From the NCBI GenBank assembly GCA_037962975.1, contig CM075671.1, positions 156,911,501 to 156,975,500 on the forward strand: a stretch of 64,000 bases of DNA, in the 5' to 3' direction. Position 1 is the first letter of the stretch, and each line of letters opens with the position of its first letter. Both the position numbers and the translations under genes were made by a program. Under the pieces are notes generated by a model. The model made no database searches. It saw only the letters and a list, made by a program, of their open reading frames with translations, and was not told the DNA's origin. Shown here in pieces: positions 1 through 11,650 of this stretch. Source of the DNA: Clitoria ternatea. Its lineage: Eukaryota; Streptophyta; Magnoliopsida; Fabales; Fabaceae.

Positions 1-349
1 ATAGTGTTGGATATGGAAGCTGACCGAGAGATCCCTTTGATCTTAGGTAGACCCTTCCTAGCTACTGGCAAAGCATTGATTGATGTAGAAAAGGGTGAAC
101 TCATGCTGAGAGTTCAGGAGGAGCAAGTAATTTTTAATGTCTTCAATTCCATGAAACATCCGATTGAACGGATGGATTGCCTAATGATTGAAGAGGTTGA
201 AAATTACCAGACTCCATTACTGCTAAAAACTAAGGAAGAGGCTCTACGAACTTTTTTAGAGGATGACTTTGACTCCGAGACCGAGTCAATTGACTCTCAC
301 TCGGAAATACTGGACCTACTTGGACGTTGGAAGTTTTGGAAGTTTTGGA
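1..349 (+). pseudogene. Athila-type gypsy (A1) pol fragment: end of protease region and linker to reverse transcriptase
   Basis: The translated sequence is the end of the aspartic protease region and the acidic linker before reverse transcriptase of an Athila-lineage Ty3/gypsy polyprotein. It includes the motif LILGRPFLATG, which follows the protease active site in this family. The same stretch occurs on the minus strand near 10520-10830 (copy A2), which fixes the family. The frame enters from outside the window and has no start codon here. Near 340-352 the Athila sequence ends in a small tandem run of TTTGGAAGT and passes in frame into the RNase H tail of a different element (B). The Athila sequence resumes at 4391, roughly 400 bp further along its own pol than where it stopped. 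This is therefore an interrupted and partly deleted element. Confidence 0.85.
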
Positions 350-1985
350 AGTACCACCTGGGCAAAGCAAATGTTGTGGCAGATGCATTAAGCAGGAAGG
401 TATTACACGTGGCTTACTTAATGGGCAGAGAACAAGAATTGCTAGAAAGCTTTAGGGATTTGAATATTGGAGTGGTCATGAGTGCGCCAAATCGAATGAC
501 GATTGGAATGTTAAAAATCTCCAATGAATTTCTGGAGTCTGTAATGGCCACGCAGAAAGACGATGAAGAGTTACTGAAGTTGATTGACACTCAGGCCCAA
601 GGTAAAAATGAGGAGATAACTCGAGGAGAGGATGGCGTATGGAGATTCAGGAATCGAGTTGTGGTGCCTGCACATGGAGGCTTCAGGCAGGCGGTATTAA
701 CAGAAGCACACAAGAACTCTCTAAGTATACATCCAGGAGTGACAAAAATGTATCATGACTTAAGAAAGGAATTTTGGTGGCCAAACATGAAGAAGGCAAT
801 AATCGAGTACGTGAAATCCTGTGTTATATGTCAGAAGTGCAAGGTTGAGCACCAACGACCTCCAGGTTTACTTCAACCTCCAGAAATTCCGATCTGGAAG
901 TGGGAAAGTATCACCATGGACTTCGTGTCCGGACTACCTCGTACTCAAGCCGGATACAACGCAATTTGGGTAATTGTTGATCGACTAACTAAATGTGTGC
1001 ATTTTCTGGCAATAAATATGAAGTGGTCCTTAGATCGATTAGCTAAGTTGTACATTGCTGAGGTCGTACGACTGCATGGTGTGCCCTCAAGCATTATCTC
1101 CGATCGGGATCCCTGATTTACTTCAAGGTTTTAGGGAAGTTTGCAACAATAATTGGGTACTGAGCTTAAATTGAGTTCGGCTTACCATCCCCAAACCGAT
1201 GGCCAATTAGAACGGACTATACAAACTCTTGAAGATATGTTAAGGGCATGTGTACTGGAACAGGGAGGATCATGGGAAAAATACTTGCCCTTGGTGGAAT
1301 TTGCATATAATAACAGTTACCACAACAGCATTGGGATGGCTCCGTATGAAGCTCTTTATGGTCGGAAATGTCGTACCCCATTATGTTGGAATGAGAACGG
1401 CGATGCCCTTCATCTGGGACCTGAGATGATTCAAGAGATGAACGAACAAATCACTTTAATCCGAGAGAAGATAAAAATTGCTTAAGACCGGCAAAAGAGC
1501 TATTATGACAATCGGCATAGACCCCTTGAATTCCAAGTGGGTGATTGGGTGTTCCTAAGAATTTCACCAACCAAGGGTGTAGGTCAAATCTTGAAGAGTC
1601 AAAAGCTTAATCCGAAGTATATTGGACCATACCAGATACTAGAGCGGATTGGTGAAGTCGCATATCGGCTGGATCTTCCCCAATCATTGACTAACATCCA
1701 CAACGTGTTCCACGTATCACAACTGCGAGCCTACATTCCATGTGATACAATGATTGTACCGAGTGACTCCATTGAAGTGAAGGAAAACCTGACAGTGGAG
1801 GCTGTACCGGTTAGCATTGAAGAGCACCAAACCAAACGCTTAAGGAACAAGGATGTACCGCTGGTGAAAGTGAAGTGGCAGAATTTACATTGGATGAACT
1901 ACACTTGGGAGTTAGAATCCGATATGAGGCGGATGTACCCTCATCTTTTTCAACCGGAGCACTGATTTCGGGGACGAAATCTCCT
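350..1985 (+). pseudogene. Tekay/Del-type chromovirus (B) pol fragment: RNase H tail, integrase, chromodomain-like end
   Basis: This is the 3' third of a Ty3/gypsy chromovirus polyprotein. It opens with the RNase H tail (GKANVVADALSRK). Next come the integrase zinc region (H..H..CVICQKC) and a catalytic core with D in ITMDFVSG, D in SDRDP and E in GQLERTIQTLEDM. A C-terminal region resembling a chromodomain follows (VKVKWQ..W..TWELESDM). The reading is broken after SDRDP at 1114-1116, again around 1133-1152, and at 1483-1485. Several of these stops look like C-to-T or G-to-A changes. No 5' LTR, gag, protease or reverse transcriptase is present. The last codons lie just before the polypurine tract and the LTR. 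The Tekay/Del assignment comes from the integrase motifs, the post-pol GGGGACGAAAT box and the LTR start TGTAACATCCC. Confidence 0.85.
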
Positions 1986-1988
1986 TTT

Positions 1989-2000
1989 AGGGGGGGTGAG
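1989..2000 (+). other. Polypurine tract of element B
   Basis: A run of seven G plus TGAG lies directly before the LTR start TGTAACATCCC. This is the expected plus-strand priming site of an LTR retrotransposon. Confidence 0.75.
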
Positions 2001-2550
2001 TGTAACATCCCTGATGTTTTAATGAGAATTATAAGAAATGGGAGATGTTAGTAAATATTTTAGAAGTTTTATTTAATATTTGTTCTGTGCGAGCCAAAGA
2101 TTGGAAAAGCCGGTGTCGAGGTCGGTATCTGAAACGCGAGCAGGCGGAGTTAAAGAGCGGAAGTGTGGGAGAAGAGCGGGCAGGGCTAGGCGGATTGGTC
2201 CTACCGTTGTGGGGAGAGCGCCTCACACGGGGTCACAGCCCGGATTAACCTCATAATGATGGAGACAACGGATATAAGTAATCAAGAGGTGAGCACGGAT
2301 AAAGTATCCGATCTCTCAGGTTGTAGCTCGGATTTCCGAGGTATGAACATTAAGTAAGGACGGCGGGGCCGATATTTATATCGGACCTATACTCTTGCGA
2401 ATTATTAGAGGATTATGACTACTTGGACGTTGAAGGGATAAACACATGTAATTGAGTTGATAACCATGCAATAGTTTAAAATAGTGAAATTGATTAAATT
2501 TAGTAAGAATACAAATAAAATAAAGGAAAAGACGATCTTGCCCATGAGCC

Positions 2551-2560
2551 ATATATATAA
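2551..2560 (+). promoter_or_regulatory. TATA box of the element B LTR promoter
   Basis: ATATATATAA lies about 550 bp into the LTR. It is followed by a pyrimidine-rich stretch typical of plant transcription starts. Position and sequence fit a U3 promoter; activity is inferred. Confidence 0.45.
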
Positions 2561-3220
2561 GAAGATTCCCTTCCTCTCCTCTTCATTTTCACAAGTTACC
2601 TTGCTGTTGGTCTGTTCCTTCTCTTCCGTTTTTCTCTTCTCTCTTAACGCTGATTTGCATGCACTGGAGAGAGACTCCATCTGTATCTGAACTTCAAATT
2701 AACCTCATTCCTGTGATCGGGACTTCAAGGTGAGTCTACTGATCCAACCCAATTGTAATTCCCTTATTTCTTTTATTCTTTGGTCGTTAAGAGCCATGCA
2801 TGGCTATATTCGTGGTTGTTCTCCACTCCTCTGGTGAGTGTGAGTCCAGATGTTGTCCATGAACTAGGGGCGTGGAGGTGATGAGCTATACTTTATGATT
2901 CGTAGGTAGTAGGCTAAACAGCGGAAGACTGAGTGAAGGAGTTGAGACTGTGAAACCAGTGCTCGGAGGAAAGAATCGACACAAAGAACAGATCATCGAA
3001 GCGTGGAATCAGAGTAAGGGGGTGTTCAGGTTATAATTAATTAGAATAGGACTCGCTTCTAATTCAGGTCCTTGGGTTGCATAAACGGGTTAAGGAAAAT
3101 GTTACTAAACGGGGTGTGTGTATATACTTGTGCATGTGTGATAGTGTACATTGATGAGTTGAGAATTGGGTGTGTGGTTGAGTTATCATGCATGATCTTG
3201 AAATATTTAATGTTGACGTA

Positions 3221-3356
3221 ATCAGTGTTATGCGACTCCGGGTTAGCAAGCAGGCTACCCGAGGGATGAGAAAATTGATATCTAATGTGAAATGATCAGT
3301 GTTATGTGACTCCGGGTTAGCAAGCAGGCTACCCGAGGGATGAGAAAATTGATATC
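3221..3356 (+). repeat. Tandem duplication (62 bp x2, period 74) in the element B LTR
   Basis: Two nearly identical copies start at 3221 and 3295. Each contains ACTCCGGGTTAGCAAGCAGG followed by CTACCCGAGGGATGAG. Inside each copy CCGGGT and ACCCGAGG are near-inverted, so each unit can fold. Confidence 0.85.
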
Positions 3357-4181
3357 ATTATGAAAGGTAAATTGTTGAATGATTATGTGGTATGGGATGG
3401 CCGACGGTATATGATAGCCCCTCATTTCTGGCTCCCGTGGTTTTCGTGCCCAGTTGAGCTACCCAGTGGTCAAGTAGGACCCAGTGGTCGAGGTGGAGAG
3501 TCAAGCAGGACTTAGTGAACCAAGCAGGGTTCACGGGGTGTCAAGTAGGACCCCCAGCTGAAGGCTAATCCTTTAGTATCCGGATACTAGGAGTCAGATT
3601 GCATGAGAGTCAGTTGTGATCATGATGTATGTAATGTGATGTATGTAATGAATGTGATGCATGTAATGAATGCGAAGAATGTGAGGAAATAGATGGAATT
3701 GTGTGTTTGGTTTAATACAGTTACTGCCTGAAATACTCTATGTTTCGGTTTGTTTATTTAGAAGTAATGATTGATGTGTATGTATAGATATGCATGCGTA
3801 TTTGTTAAGATCCGTTCTAGATTAATTATTATGCCAAACACTCACCCTTGCATTTTTTTTTAGTAACCAGAGTCAGGGAGGGGGAAGGAGCCGTGGAGCT
3901 GGGCCAAGGGGGAGAACGGTGCCAAGGTCCGGATGAATTTGAGTGACTCTTTATAGAGTCTTATTTGTGTGTAAAAACTTCTTATTATAGTTACTAGTTG
4001 GGTGTAATACAGACCGGATCGAATGAAAAATATATATTTCAAAAATATTACTGTTATGTGCATATGTTTTTATGGTAACTTCTTGGGTTCACTGGACCAT
4101 TTGTTAGAGCGAAGTTTTGGGAGTCCGGTTGTATGTTTTGTATAACCCGATGTGTGAAAGGTATTCGTTCACGAACAACAC

Positions 4182-4219
4182 CTCGTCTAAGTGAGAGTCC
4201 GGAATCTCGCTTAGACGAG
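4182..4219. repeat. Inverted repeat hairpin with 14-bp arms in the element B LTR
   Basis: CTCGTCTAAGTGAG (4182-4195) faces CTCGCTTAGACGAG (4206-4219) across a 10-nt loop, with one G-U type mismatch. The arms resemble the palindromic CTCGCTTAAGCGAG repeats found in other LTRs of this window. Confidence 0.75.
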
Positions 4220-4390
4220 TAGGGGCCTCGGGCAAGTAAGACGCCCTGATTTCCTTTCTCTCATCCGTTGTGTTCATATTACATTGTTTTTCTCTAAATA
4301 TTGATTAATTTTCAAGGAAAAAGGAGAATTTACTGTAAAATGTAATCGTTTGAATAAAAAATAAATGTAAAAATAATCTAGGACGTTACA

Positions 4391-6942
4391 TTAGCCCAGT
4401 CCAAGTGGTGCCCAAGAAGGGAGGAATGACGACTGTAAGAAATGACCAGGGTGAAATCATTGCCACTCGGCCAACTACAGGCTGGAGGATGTGCATTGAT
4501 TACAGAAGGCTGAATAACTTTACTCGGAAAGACCATTTCCCCCTTCCGTTTGTTGATCAAATGCTCGAGAGGTTGTCAGGACATGAGTACTATTGTTTTC
4601 TTGATGGGTACTCGGGTTATAACCAAATTGTGGTTGACCCGAAGGATCAAGAAAAGACTGCATTCACATGTCCCTATAGAATTTTTGCATACAGGCGCAT
4701 GTCGTTCGGCTTGTGCAACGCTCCAGCAACCTTCCAAAGGTGCATGCTGGGAATTTTTGGGGATATGGTGGAGAAATTTATTGAAGTATTCATGGATGAC
4801 TTCTCGGTATTTGGGAGCAATTTTGACACATGCCTCAGCAACTTAGCTAAGGTGCTGATGAGATGCCAAGAGACCAATCTCGTTCTTAACTGGGAGAAAT
4901 GCCACTTTATGGTTAAGGAAGGGATAGTCCTTGGCCATAGGATCTCTGCTGAGGGCATGCAGGTGGACCGAGCAAAAATTGAAATTATTGAAAAACTTCC
5001 TCCTCTGATCAACGTGAAAGGAATAAGGAGTTTTCTAGGATGTGCTGGGTTCTACAGAAGATTCATAAAAGATTTTTCAAAAATAGCTAAGCCTTTGACC
5101 GACTTTCTTGTGAAAGATCAGGTGTTTGCATTTAATGAAAACTGTGTCAAGGCATTTGAAAAATTGAAACAAAGTTTGACTTCAGCTCCGATCCTTGCAT
5201 CACCCGACTGGTCTTTACCGTTTGCATTGATGTGTGATGCAAGTGACTTTGCAATCGGAGTTGTGCTGGGTCAGAAAAAAGGGAAATTAACTCATGTGAT
5301 CTATTATGCTAGTAAAGTGTTAAATGAAAATCAAATACATTACACCACGACTGAAAAAGAAATGCTTGCTGTGGTGTATGCATTTGATAAATTTCGTGCA
5401 TACTTGATTGGTGCCAAAGTCATCGTATATACAGACCACTCGGCAATCAAGTATTTACTAGCTAAAAAAGAGTCTAAATCGAGACTGATTAGGTGGGTTC
5501 TGTTACTCCAAGAGTTTGACTTAGAAATACGAGACAAAAAAGGAGTAGAGAACTCAGTTGCAGACCAATTGTCTCGTCTGGAAGTTGAGTCGGATTCAGT
5601 CTTAATAAAAGAAGAATTTCCAGATGAAAAGTTGATGGCAATTATAACTGGGCCATGGTACGCTGACATGGCAAACTTTAAAAGTGCCTCAGTGGTACCT
5701 GATGGTTGGACATCCCAAATGAGAAAAAAATTCTTTCATGATAGTAAGGCTTTTCTTTGGGATGATCCATTTTTGTTTAAAATAGGCATAGATGGAGTAA
5801 TCAGGCGCTGTGTGCCTGAATCCGAGCAAGAAAGACTCTTGTGGCACTGCCACGATTCCTATTATGGAGGTCATCATGGTGCCTCCCGTACCGCAGCAAA
5901 GGTGTTGCAGAGTGGCTTTTATTGGCCAACTATCTTTCAGGATTCCAAAGAATATGTCAAAAGGTGTGATAAATGTCAAAGGAGTGGAGGTCTCTCTGCT
6001 AAAGCTGGCATGCCTTTGATAAATATTCTAATTGTGGAATTATTTGACGTTTGGGGTATCGACTTCATGGGACCCTTCCCTAAGTCGCTCTCCAACGAAT
6101 ATATTCTTGTTGCTGTAGACTATATTTCCAAATGGGTGGAGGCAATTCCGACCAGAACCAATGATGCACAGGTTGTGCTTAGGTTCATCAAGAGGAATAT
6201 TTTCTCTAGGTTTGGAGTTCCGAGAGTAATTATTAGTGATGGGGGTTCACATTTTTGCAATAAGATAATGGAAAAAGCCCTGCGTCACTATGAGGTTTTA
6301 CATAAGATATCCACTCCTTACCATCCACAGACTTGTGGACAAGTCGAACTGTCAAATAGAGAAATCAAGAGAATTTTAGAAAAAGTGGTCGAAAAATCCA
6401 GAAAAGATTGGTCGGTAAAATTAGATGATGCATTGTGGGCTTACCGAACAGCTTTCAAAACCCCGATTGGCATGTCCCCGTATCAATTGGTGTACGGTAA
6501 GGCTTGCCATCTCCCTGTGGAGTTGGAACACAAAGCGTGGTGGGCCACAAAGCTATTAAACATGGACTGTGACCAATCTCAGGAGGAAAGAGTTTTGAAA
6601 CTCCATGAATTAGAGGAGTTCCGACTCAACGCTTATCAAAGTGCCTCCATTTATAAGGAGAAAACAAAGAAATGGCATGATAAGCGAATTAATAAGAAAG
6701 AGTTTCAGAAGGACGATCAGGTTTTGTTATTCAATTCCCGACTGAAACTCTTCCCTGGAAAACTTAGATCCAAGTGGTCCGGGCCTTTTACTGTAAATGA
6801 GGTTTTTCCTCATGGTGCAGTCGAACTGAAAGATCCGACTACCGATCGGATTTTCAAGGTGAATGGCCAGCGACGCAAACTCTACTTTGGAGGAGAGTTT
6901 GATAGGCAGAAAACCTCCTTGTTACTAAAGCCATCTTCTTAG
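4391..6942 (+). CDS. Athila-type gypsy (A1) pol: reverse transcriptase, RNase H, integrase (5' part severed)
   Basis: An uninterrupted frame covers reverse transcriptase, RNase H and integrase of the Athila lineage. Residues are counted from the GTG at 4405. The reverse transcriptase catalytic FMDD is at 129-132. The RNase H acids lie near 278, 318 and 344. The integrase zinc finger is around 481-524 (H..H..CDKC). The integrase catalytic triad is D553, D612 and E648, with the canonical 35-residue gap between the last two. All key residues are present and no stop occurs over about 845 codons, unlike the sister copy on the minus strand. It has no initiation codon of its own: gag, protease and the first part of reverse transcriptase are cut away by the element B insertion and deletion at 350-4390. 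Such a protein would normally reverse-transcribe and insert the element; from this locus alone it cannot be made as a normal polyprotein. Confidence 0.92.
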
Positions 6943-7060
6943 ATACAATAAGGTCAAGCTAGTGACCTTAAAGAAGCGCTCTAGGGAGGCAGCCCGACCC
7001 TCCGATTGTTTTGTTTTGAAATTTGAGTCAGAATGGATACAAAACTGACTGTGATAAGTG
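6943..7060 (+). other. Post-pol tail of A1
   Basis: This short non-coding stretch follows the pol stop and contains AAGGTCAAGCTAGTGACC and a CTCTAGGGAGGCAGCCCGAC box. The second box is typical of the region downstream of Athila pol. Its mirror image is at about 7420-7529. The rest of the Athila 3' region and its 3' LTR are missing. Confidence 0.7.
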
Positions 7061-7419
7061 AGGAATCTGAGTGATAAAAGGCTGACTGAAATAAATCACC
7101 CTTCATCATCTGACCCGTTTATTAAATCAACGATCAGAAATCCTTTATTAAAGTCTTCCTTTTTATTCACATTAAAATTTGGAATTTATTGAAGAATGAC
7201 GAGTGAAGTTCAATCGGGAAAAAGGGCTAAGAGTGAGTAACAGTTATCCGAGTGTACTACTCTCGTTCAAGCTCAGTAAACTTTTGCTTAAGCACGAAAC
7301 AACAGCAACAGCTTCTCGCCTAAGCTACTAGTGCTTCGCCTGAGCGAAATGGAAGAATCAAGCTCGGACTTTCTTCTTTGAACTTCACACACTTTATTCA
7401 AACTTTATTCACTAAATTT
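7061..7419. other. Spacer between the two Athila arms, with one palindrome pair
   Basis: No coding sequence is visible. The two element tails meet here, but the exact breakpoint cannot be placed by eye. Around 7317-7350 the paired motif CTCGCCTAAGC.. and TTCGCCTGAGCGAA appears with a centre spacing of about 20 bp, matching the arrays at 14 and 15 kb. Confidence 0.5.
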
Positions 7420-7529
7420 TTAGTTTTCTTTTTATTCATTCCGACTCAAAGCACAAAACAAAACACTCGGAGCATAGGGTTGCCTCCCTAGAGTGCTTCT
7501 TTAAGGTCACTAGCTTGACCTTATTACAT

Positions 7530-10500
7530 CTAAGAAGATGCCTGCAGTAACAAGGAGGTTTTCTGCCTATCAAACTCTCCTCCAAAGTAGAGTTTGAGTC
7601 GCTGGCCATTTACCTTAAAAATCCGATCGGTAGTCGGGTCTTTTAGCTCAACTGCACCATGAGGAAAAACCTCATTTACAGTAAAAGGCCCCGACCACTT
7701 CGATTTAAGTTTTCCAGGGAAGAGTCTCAGTCGGGAATTGAATAATAAAACCTGATCATCCTTCTGAAACTCTTTCTTATTAATCCACTTATCGTGCCAC
7801 TTCTTTGTTTTCTCCTTATAAATGGAGGCACTTTGATAAGCGGTGAGTCGGAACTCCTCTAGTTCATAGAGTTTCAAAACTCTTTCCTCTTGGGATTGGT
7901 CACAGTCCATGTTTAATAACTTTGTGGCCCACCACGCCTTGTGTTCCAACTCCACAGGGAGATGGCAAGCCTTACCGTAAACTAATTGATACGGGGACAT
8001 GCCAATCGGAGTTTTAAAGGCTGTTCGGTAGGCCCATAATGCATCATCTAATTTTACCGACCAATCTTTTCTAGATTTCCCGACCACTTTTTTTAAGATT
8101 CTTTTGATTTCTCTATTTGACAGCTTGACTTGTCCACAAGTTTGTGGATGGTAAGGAGTGGATATCTTATGTAAAACCTCATAGTGATGCAGGGCTTTTT
8201 CCATTATTTTATTACAAAAATGTGAACCCCCATCACTAATAAGTACTCTCGGGACTCCAAACCTAGAGAAAATATTCTTCTTAATGAACCTAAGCACCAC
8301 ATATGCATCATTGGTTCTGGTCAGGATTGCCTCCACCCATTTAGAGACATAGTCTACAGCAACAAGTATATATTCGTTAGAGAACGACTTTGGAAATGGT
8401 CCCATAAAGTCGATAAACGTCAAATAAGTCCACAATTAAAATGTTTTTCAAAGGCATGCTAGCCTTAGCAGAGAGACCTCCGCTTCTTTGACATTTATCG
8501 CACCTTTTGACATACTCTTTAGCATCTTGAAAGATAGTTGGCCAATAAAAGCCACTCTGTAAAACTTTTGCTGTTGTACAAGAGGCACCATGATGACCTC
8601 CATAATAGGAGTCGTGGCAATGCCACAAGAGCCTTTCTTGCTCGGATTCAGGCACACATCACCTGATTACTCCGTCAACTCCTATTTTATACAAAAATGG
8701 ATCATCCCAAAGGAAGTTTTTGCTATCATGAAAGAATTTTTTCCTTATTTGGGATGTCCAGCCATCAGGCACCACCGAGGCACTTTTGAAGTTGGCCATA
8801 TCAGCATACCATGGCCCGGTGATAATTGCCATCAACTTCTCGTCTGTAAATTCTTCTTTTATTAAAACAGAATCCGACTCTCCTTCCAGACGAGACAGTT
8901 GGTCGGCAACTGAGTTCTCTACTCCCTTTTTATCTCGTATTTCTAAGTCAAACTCCTGGAGTAACAGAACCCACCTGATCAGTCTTGGCTTAGATTCTTT
9001 CTTAGCTGGTAAATACTTGATTGCCGAGTGATCTGTATATACAACGACCTTGGCCCCAATCAAGTAAGCACGAAATTTATCAAATGCATACACCACAACA
9101 AGCATTTCTTTTTCAGTAGTGGTGTAATGTATTTGATTTTCGTTCAACACTTTACTAGCATAATAAATTACATGAGTTAATTTTCCTACTTTCTGACCCA
9201 GCATAGCTCCGACTGCAAAGTCACTTGCATCACATATTAATTCAAACGGTAAAGACCAATCAGGTGCTGCAAGGATCAGAGCTGAAATCAGACTTTGTTT
9301 TAATTTTTCAAAAGCCTTGACACAGTTTTCATTAAACACAAACACATGATATTTTACAAGCAAGTCAGTCAAAGGCTTAGCTATTTTTGAAAAATCTTTT
9401 ATGAACCTTCTGTAGAAGCCAGCACATCCTAGAAAACTTCTCACTCCTTTCACGTTGATCGGAGGGGGAAGTTTTTCAATAATTTCTATCTTGGCTCGGT
9501 CCACTTGGATGCCCTCAGCAGAGATTTTGTGGCCAAGGACTATCCCTTCCTTAACCATAAAATGACATTTTTTCCAGTTAAGAACGAGGTTAGTCTCTTG
9601 GCATCTCACCAGCACCTTAGATAGGTTGTTGAGGCATGTATCAAAATTACTACCAAAAACAGAGAAATCGTCCATGAATACTTCAATGAATTTCTCCACC
9701 ATGTCCCCAAAGATTGCCAGCATACACCTTTGAAAGGTTGCTGGAGCGTTGCACAAACCGAATGACATGCGCCTATAAGTAAAAATTCCATATGGACAGG
9801 TGAAAGCTGTCTTCTCTTAATCTTTTGGGTCAACCACAATTTGGTTATAACCCGAGTAACCATCAAGGAAGCAGTAGTATTCATGACCCGATAGTCTCTC
9901 AAGCATCTGGTTAACAAACGGCAAGGGAAAGTGGTCTTTCCAAGTGAAGTCATTCAACCTTCTATAGTCTATACACATTCTCCATCCTGTGGTCAGTCTA
10001 GTAGCTATGACTTCACCTTTTTCATTTTTAACAGTTGTCATTCCTCCTTTCTTGGGCACCACTTAGACCGGACTGATCCAAGCGCTGTCTGAGATAGGAT
10101 AAATGATTCCTGCATCAAGAAGCTTGACCACCTCTTTCCTGACTGCCTCTTTCATTATTGGGTTCAATCTACGTTGTGGTTGTACTACAGGGGAATAATC
10201 ATCTTCCATCAGAATTTTGTGTATACAAAATGATGGACTGATTCCCTTCAAGTCAGAAATATTCCATCCAATCGCAGATTCATGTGCCTTTAAAACCCCT
10301 ATTAGTTTGTCTACATCCTCTTCTTTTAAGTCGGCATTAATAATGACAGGATGTAGGTCGTCCTCTCTCAGGAAAACATATTTCAGATGAGAAGGCAAAG
10401 GTTTTAAATCACATTTTTCTTCAGAAACTTCCTTTCCTTTCTCAGCTTCAGTAATTTTCAAATCATTTTTCTTTTCTTTTTCAAAATCACCTACTTCTAA

Positions 10501-10659
10501 TACTTCCAGTAGGTCCAGTATTTCTGAGTGAGAGTCATTTAACTCCTCAGTCTCAGAGTCAAAGTCATCCTCTAAAAACATTCGTAAGGCCTCTTCCTCA
10601 GTTTTTAAAAGCATTGGAGTCTGGTAACTTTTAATCTCTTCAATCATTAAGCAATCCAT
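7530..10659 (-). pseudogene. Athila-type gypsy (A2) pol: reverse transcriptase, RNase H, integrase, inactivated
   Basis: Read on the minus strand this is the sister of the A1 pol. It also keeps the N-terminal part of reverse transcriptase that A1 lost (10659-10063). The domains run in the same order and include FMDD, an RNase H core and the integrase D, D, E. It is broken by an in-frame stop after ISPV near 10063, by another after VDPKD near 9817, by a third after GVIR near 8657, and by a 5-bp deletion near 8425 that shifts the frame just before the first integrase catalytic D. Two of the stops are CAA to TAA and one is CGN to TGA when compared with A1. The pol stop is at 7530 (ends QASS). 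It encodes no complete enzyme. Confidence 0.92.
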
Positions 10660-11650
10660 CCTTTAAGTCGGATGTTTCATGGAATTGAAGACATTAAAGG
10701 TTACCTGCTCCTCCTGAACTCTCAGCATGAGTTCACCCTTTTCTACATCAATTAATGCTCTGCCTGTAGCTAGGAAGGGTCTACCTAAGATTAAAGGAAT
10801 CTCTCAATCAGCCTCCATATCCAACACTATGAAGTCTACTAGGAAGATAAATTTGTCTACTTTAACTAACAAGTCTTCCAGCATCCCTTGGGGATATTTA
10901 ATGGATCTGTCAGCCAACTGCAAAGACATACGAGTCGGTTGCAGGTCATTAATTCCCAGTTTTTTCATCAAAGATAGAGGCATTAGATTTATACTGGCTC
11001 CTAGATCACAGAGAGCACTTCCACATGAATATCCCTAATTGTACACGGTATTGTAAAAGATCCAGGATCTTCTAGCTTTTGAGGAAGTTTCTTTTGAATG
11101 ATTTCACTACACTCCTGAGTGAGAGCAATCATTTCATCCCCCTTAAGCTTCCTTTTCTTAGACAATAGTTCTTTCAAAAATTTTGCATAAGAAGGCATCT
11201 TCTGCAATGCCTCGGCAAAAGGGATATTTATGTGGAGTTTCTTGAATACATCTAAGAACCTAGCAAACTTCTACTCTTCTATTTGCTTTTTAAACCTGTG
11301 TGGAAATGGAGCATTTCTCAGTTTTTCAGGAGTCAGCTTAGAAGCTTCCTCCAGAATCAGATCGACCTTTTTCTTTTTCTTTTGGTGGACTTTATTTTCC
11401 TTTTCTTTTTCTGTTTCATTTTCATTTTCAGCTTCATTGTTAACCTGCTCGGTTTCCTGCACTATTTCTTTTTCTTTATCTTTTTCTGAGCTTATTTCCT
11501 GACTTGGAGATGGAGAAATAATTTTTCCACTCCTAGTGATTATAGCCTTGCAATGTTCTCTTGGATTTACCTCGGTATCTCCAGGGAAATTACCTGCTTG
11601 CCTCTCAGCTAATTGCTTAGAAAGCTGTCCGACTTAATTTTCTAAATTTC
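10660..11650 (-). pseudogene. Athila A2 linker and aspartic protease region, inactivated
   Basis: On the minus strand a highly charged linker (E/K/N-rich, 11462-11350) leads into the conserved Athila stretch LTPEKLRNAPFPHRF. Next come FLDVFKKLHINIPFAEAL and SYAKFLKELLSKKRKL. The protease region follows with the active-site motif DLGASIN near 11000, in a different frame from the preceding sequence. Its end (LILGRPFLATG) lies near 10790. Frameshifts near 11040 and stops near 11640, 11271, 10805 and 10662 break the reading. Compared with A1 or with the family sense, most of the stops replace a Q or R codon. Confidence 0.82.

Larger units (their letters stand above)
2001..4390 (+). mobile_element. 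3' LTR of Tekay-type element B (2390 bp)
   Basis: The LTR starts TGTAACATCC right after the polypurine tract and ends GGACGTTACA, so its termini are inverted (TGTAAC/GTTACA). Athila pol sequence resumes at 4391. The LTR holds a TATA-like box at 2551, a 62-bp duplication (3221-3356) and a hairpin (4182-4219). It contains no open frame of note; the short ORFs here have no recognisable product. The matching 5' LTR is absent, so element B is 5'-truncated and a target duplication cannot be checked. Confidence 0.85.
4391..10072. repeat. Large inverted repeat: A1 pol (+) facing A2 pol (-)
   Basis: The left arm is 4391-~7060 and the right arm is ~7420-10072, with about 360 bp between them. From the VPKKGG motif to the pol stop the two arms are 2538 and 2533 bp long. 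The 5-bp difference is explained by one small deletion in the right arm near 8425. Translated identity is high over the whole length. The homology extends about 110 bp past both stop codons (AAGGTCAAGCTAGTGACC and the AGGGAGGC box) and then ends. Confidence 0.88.
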
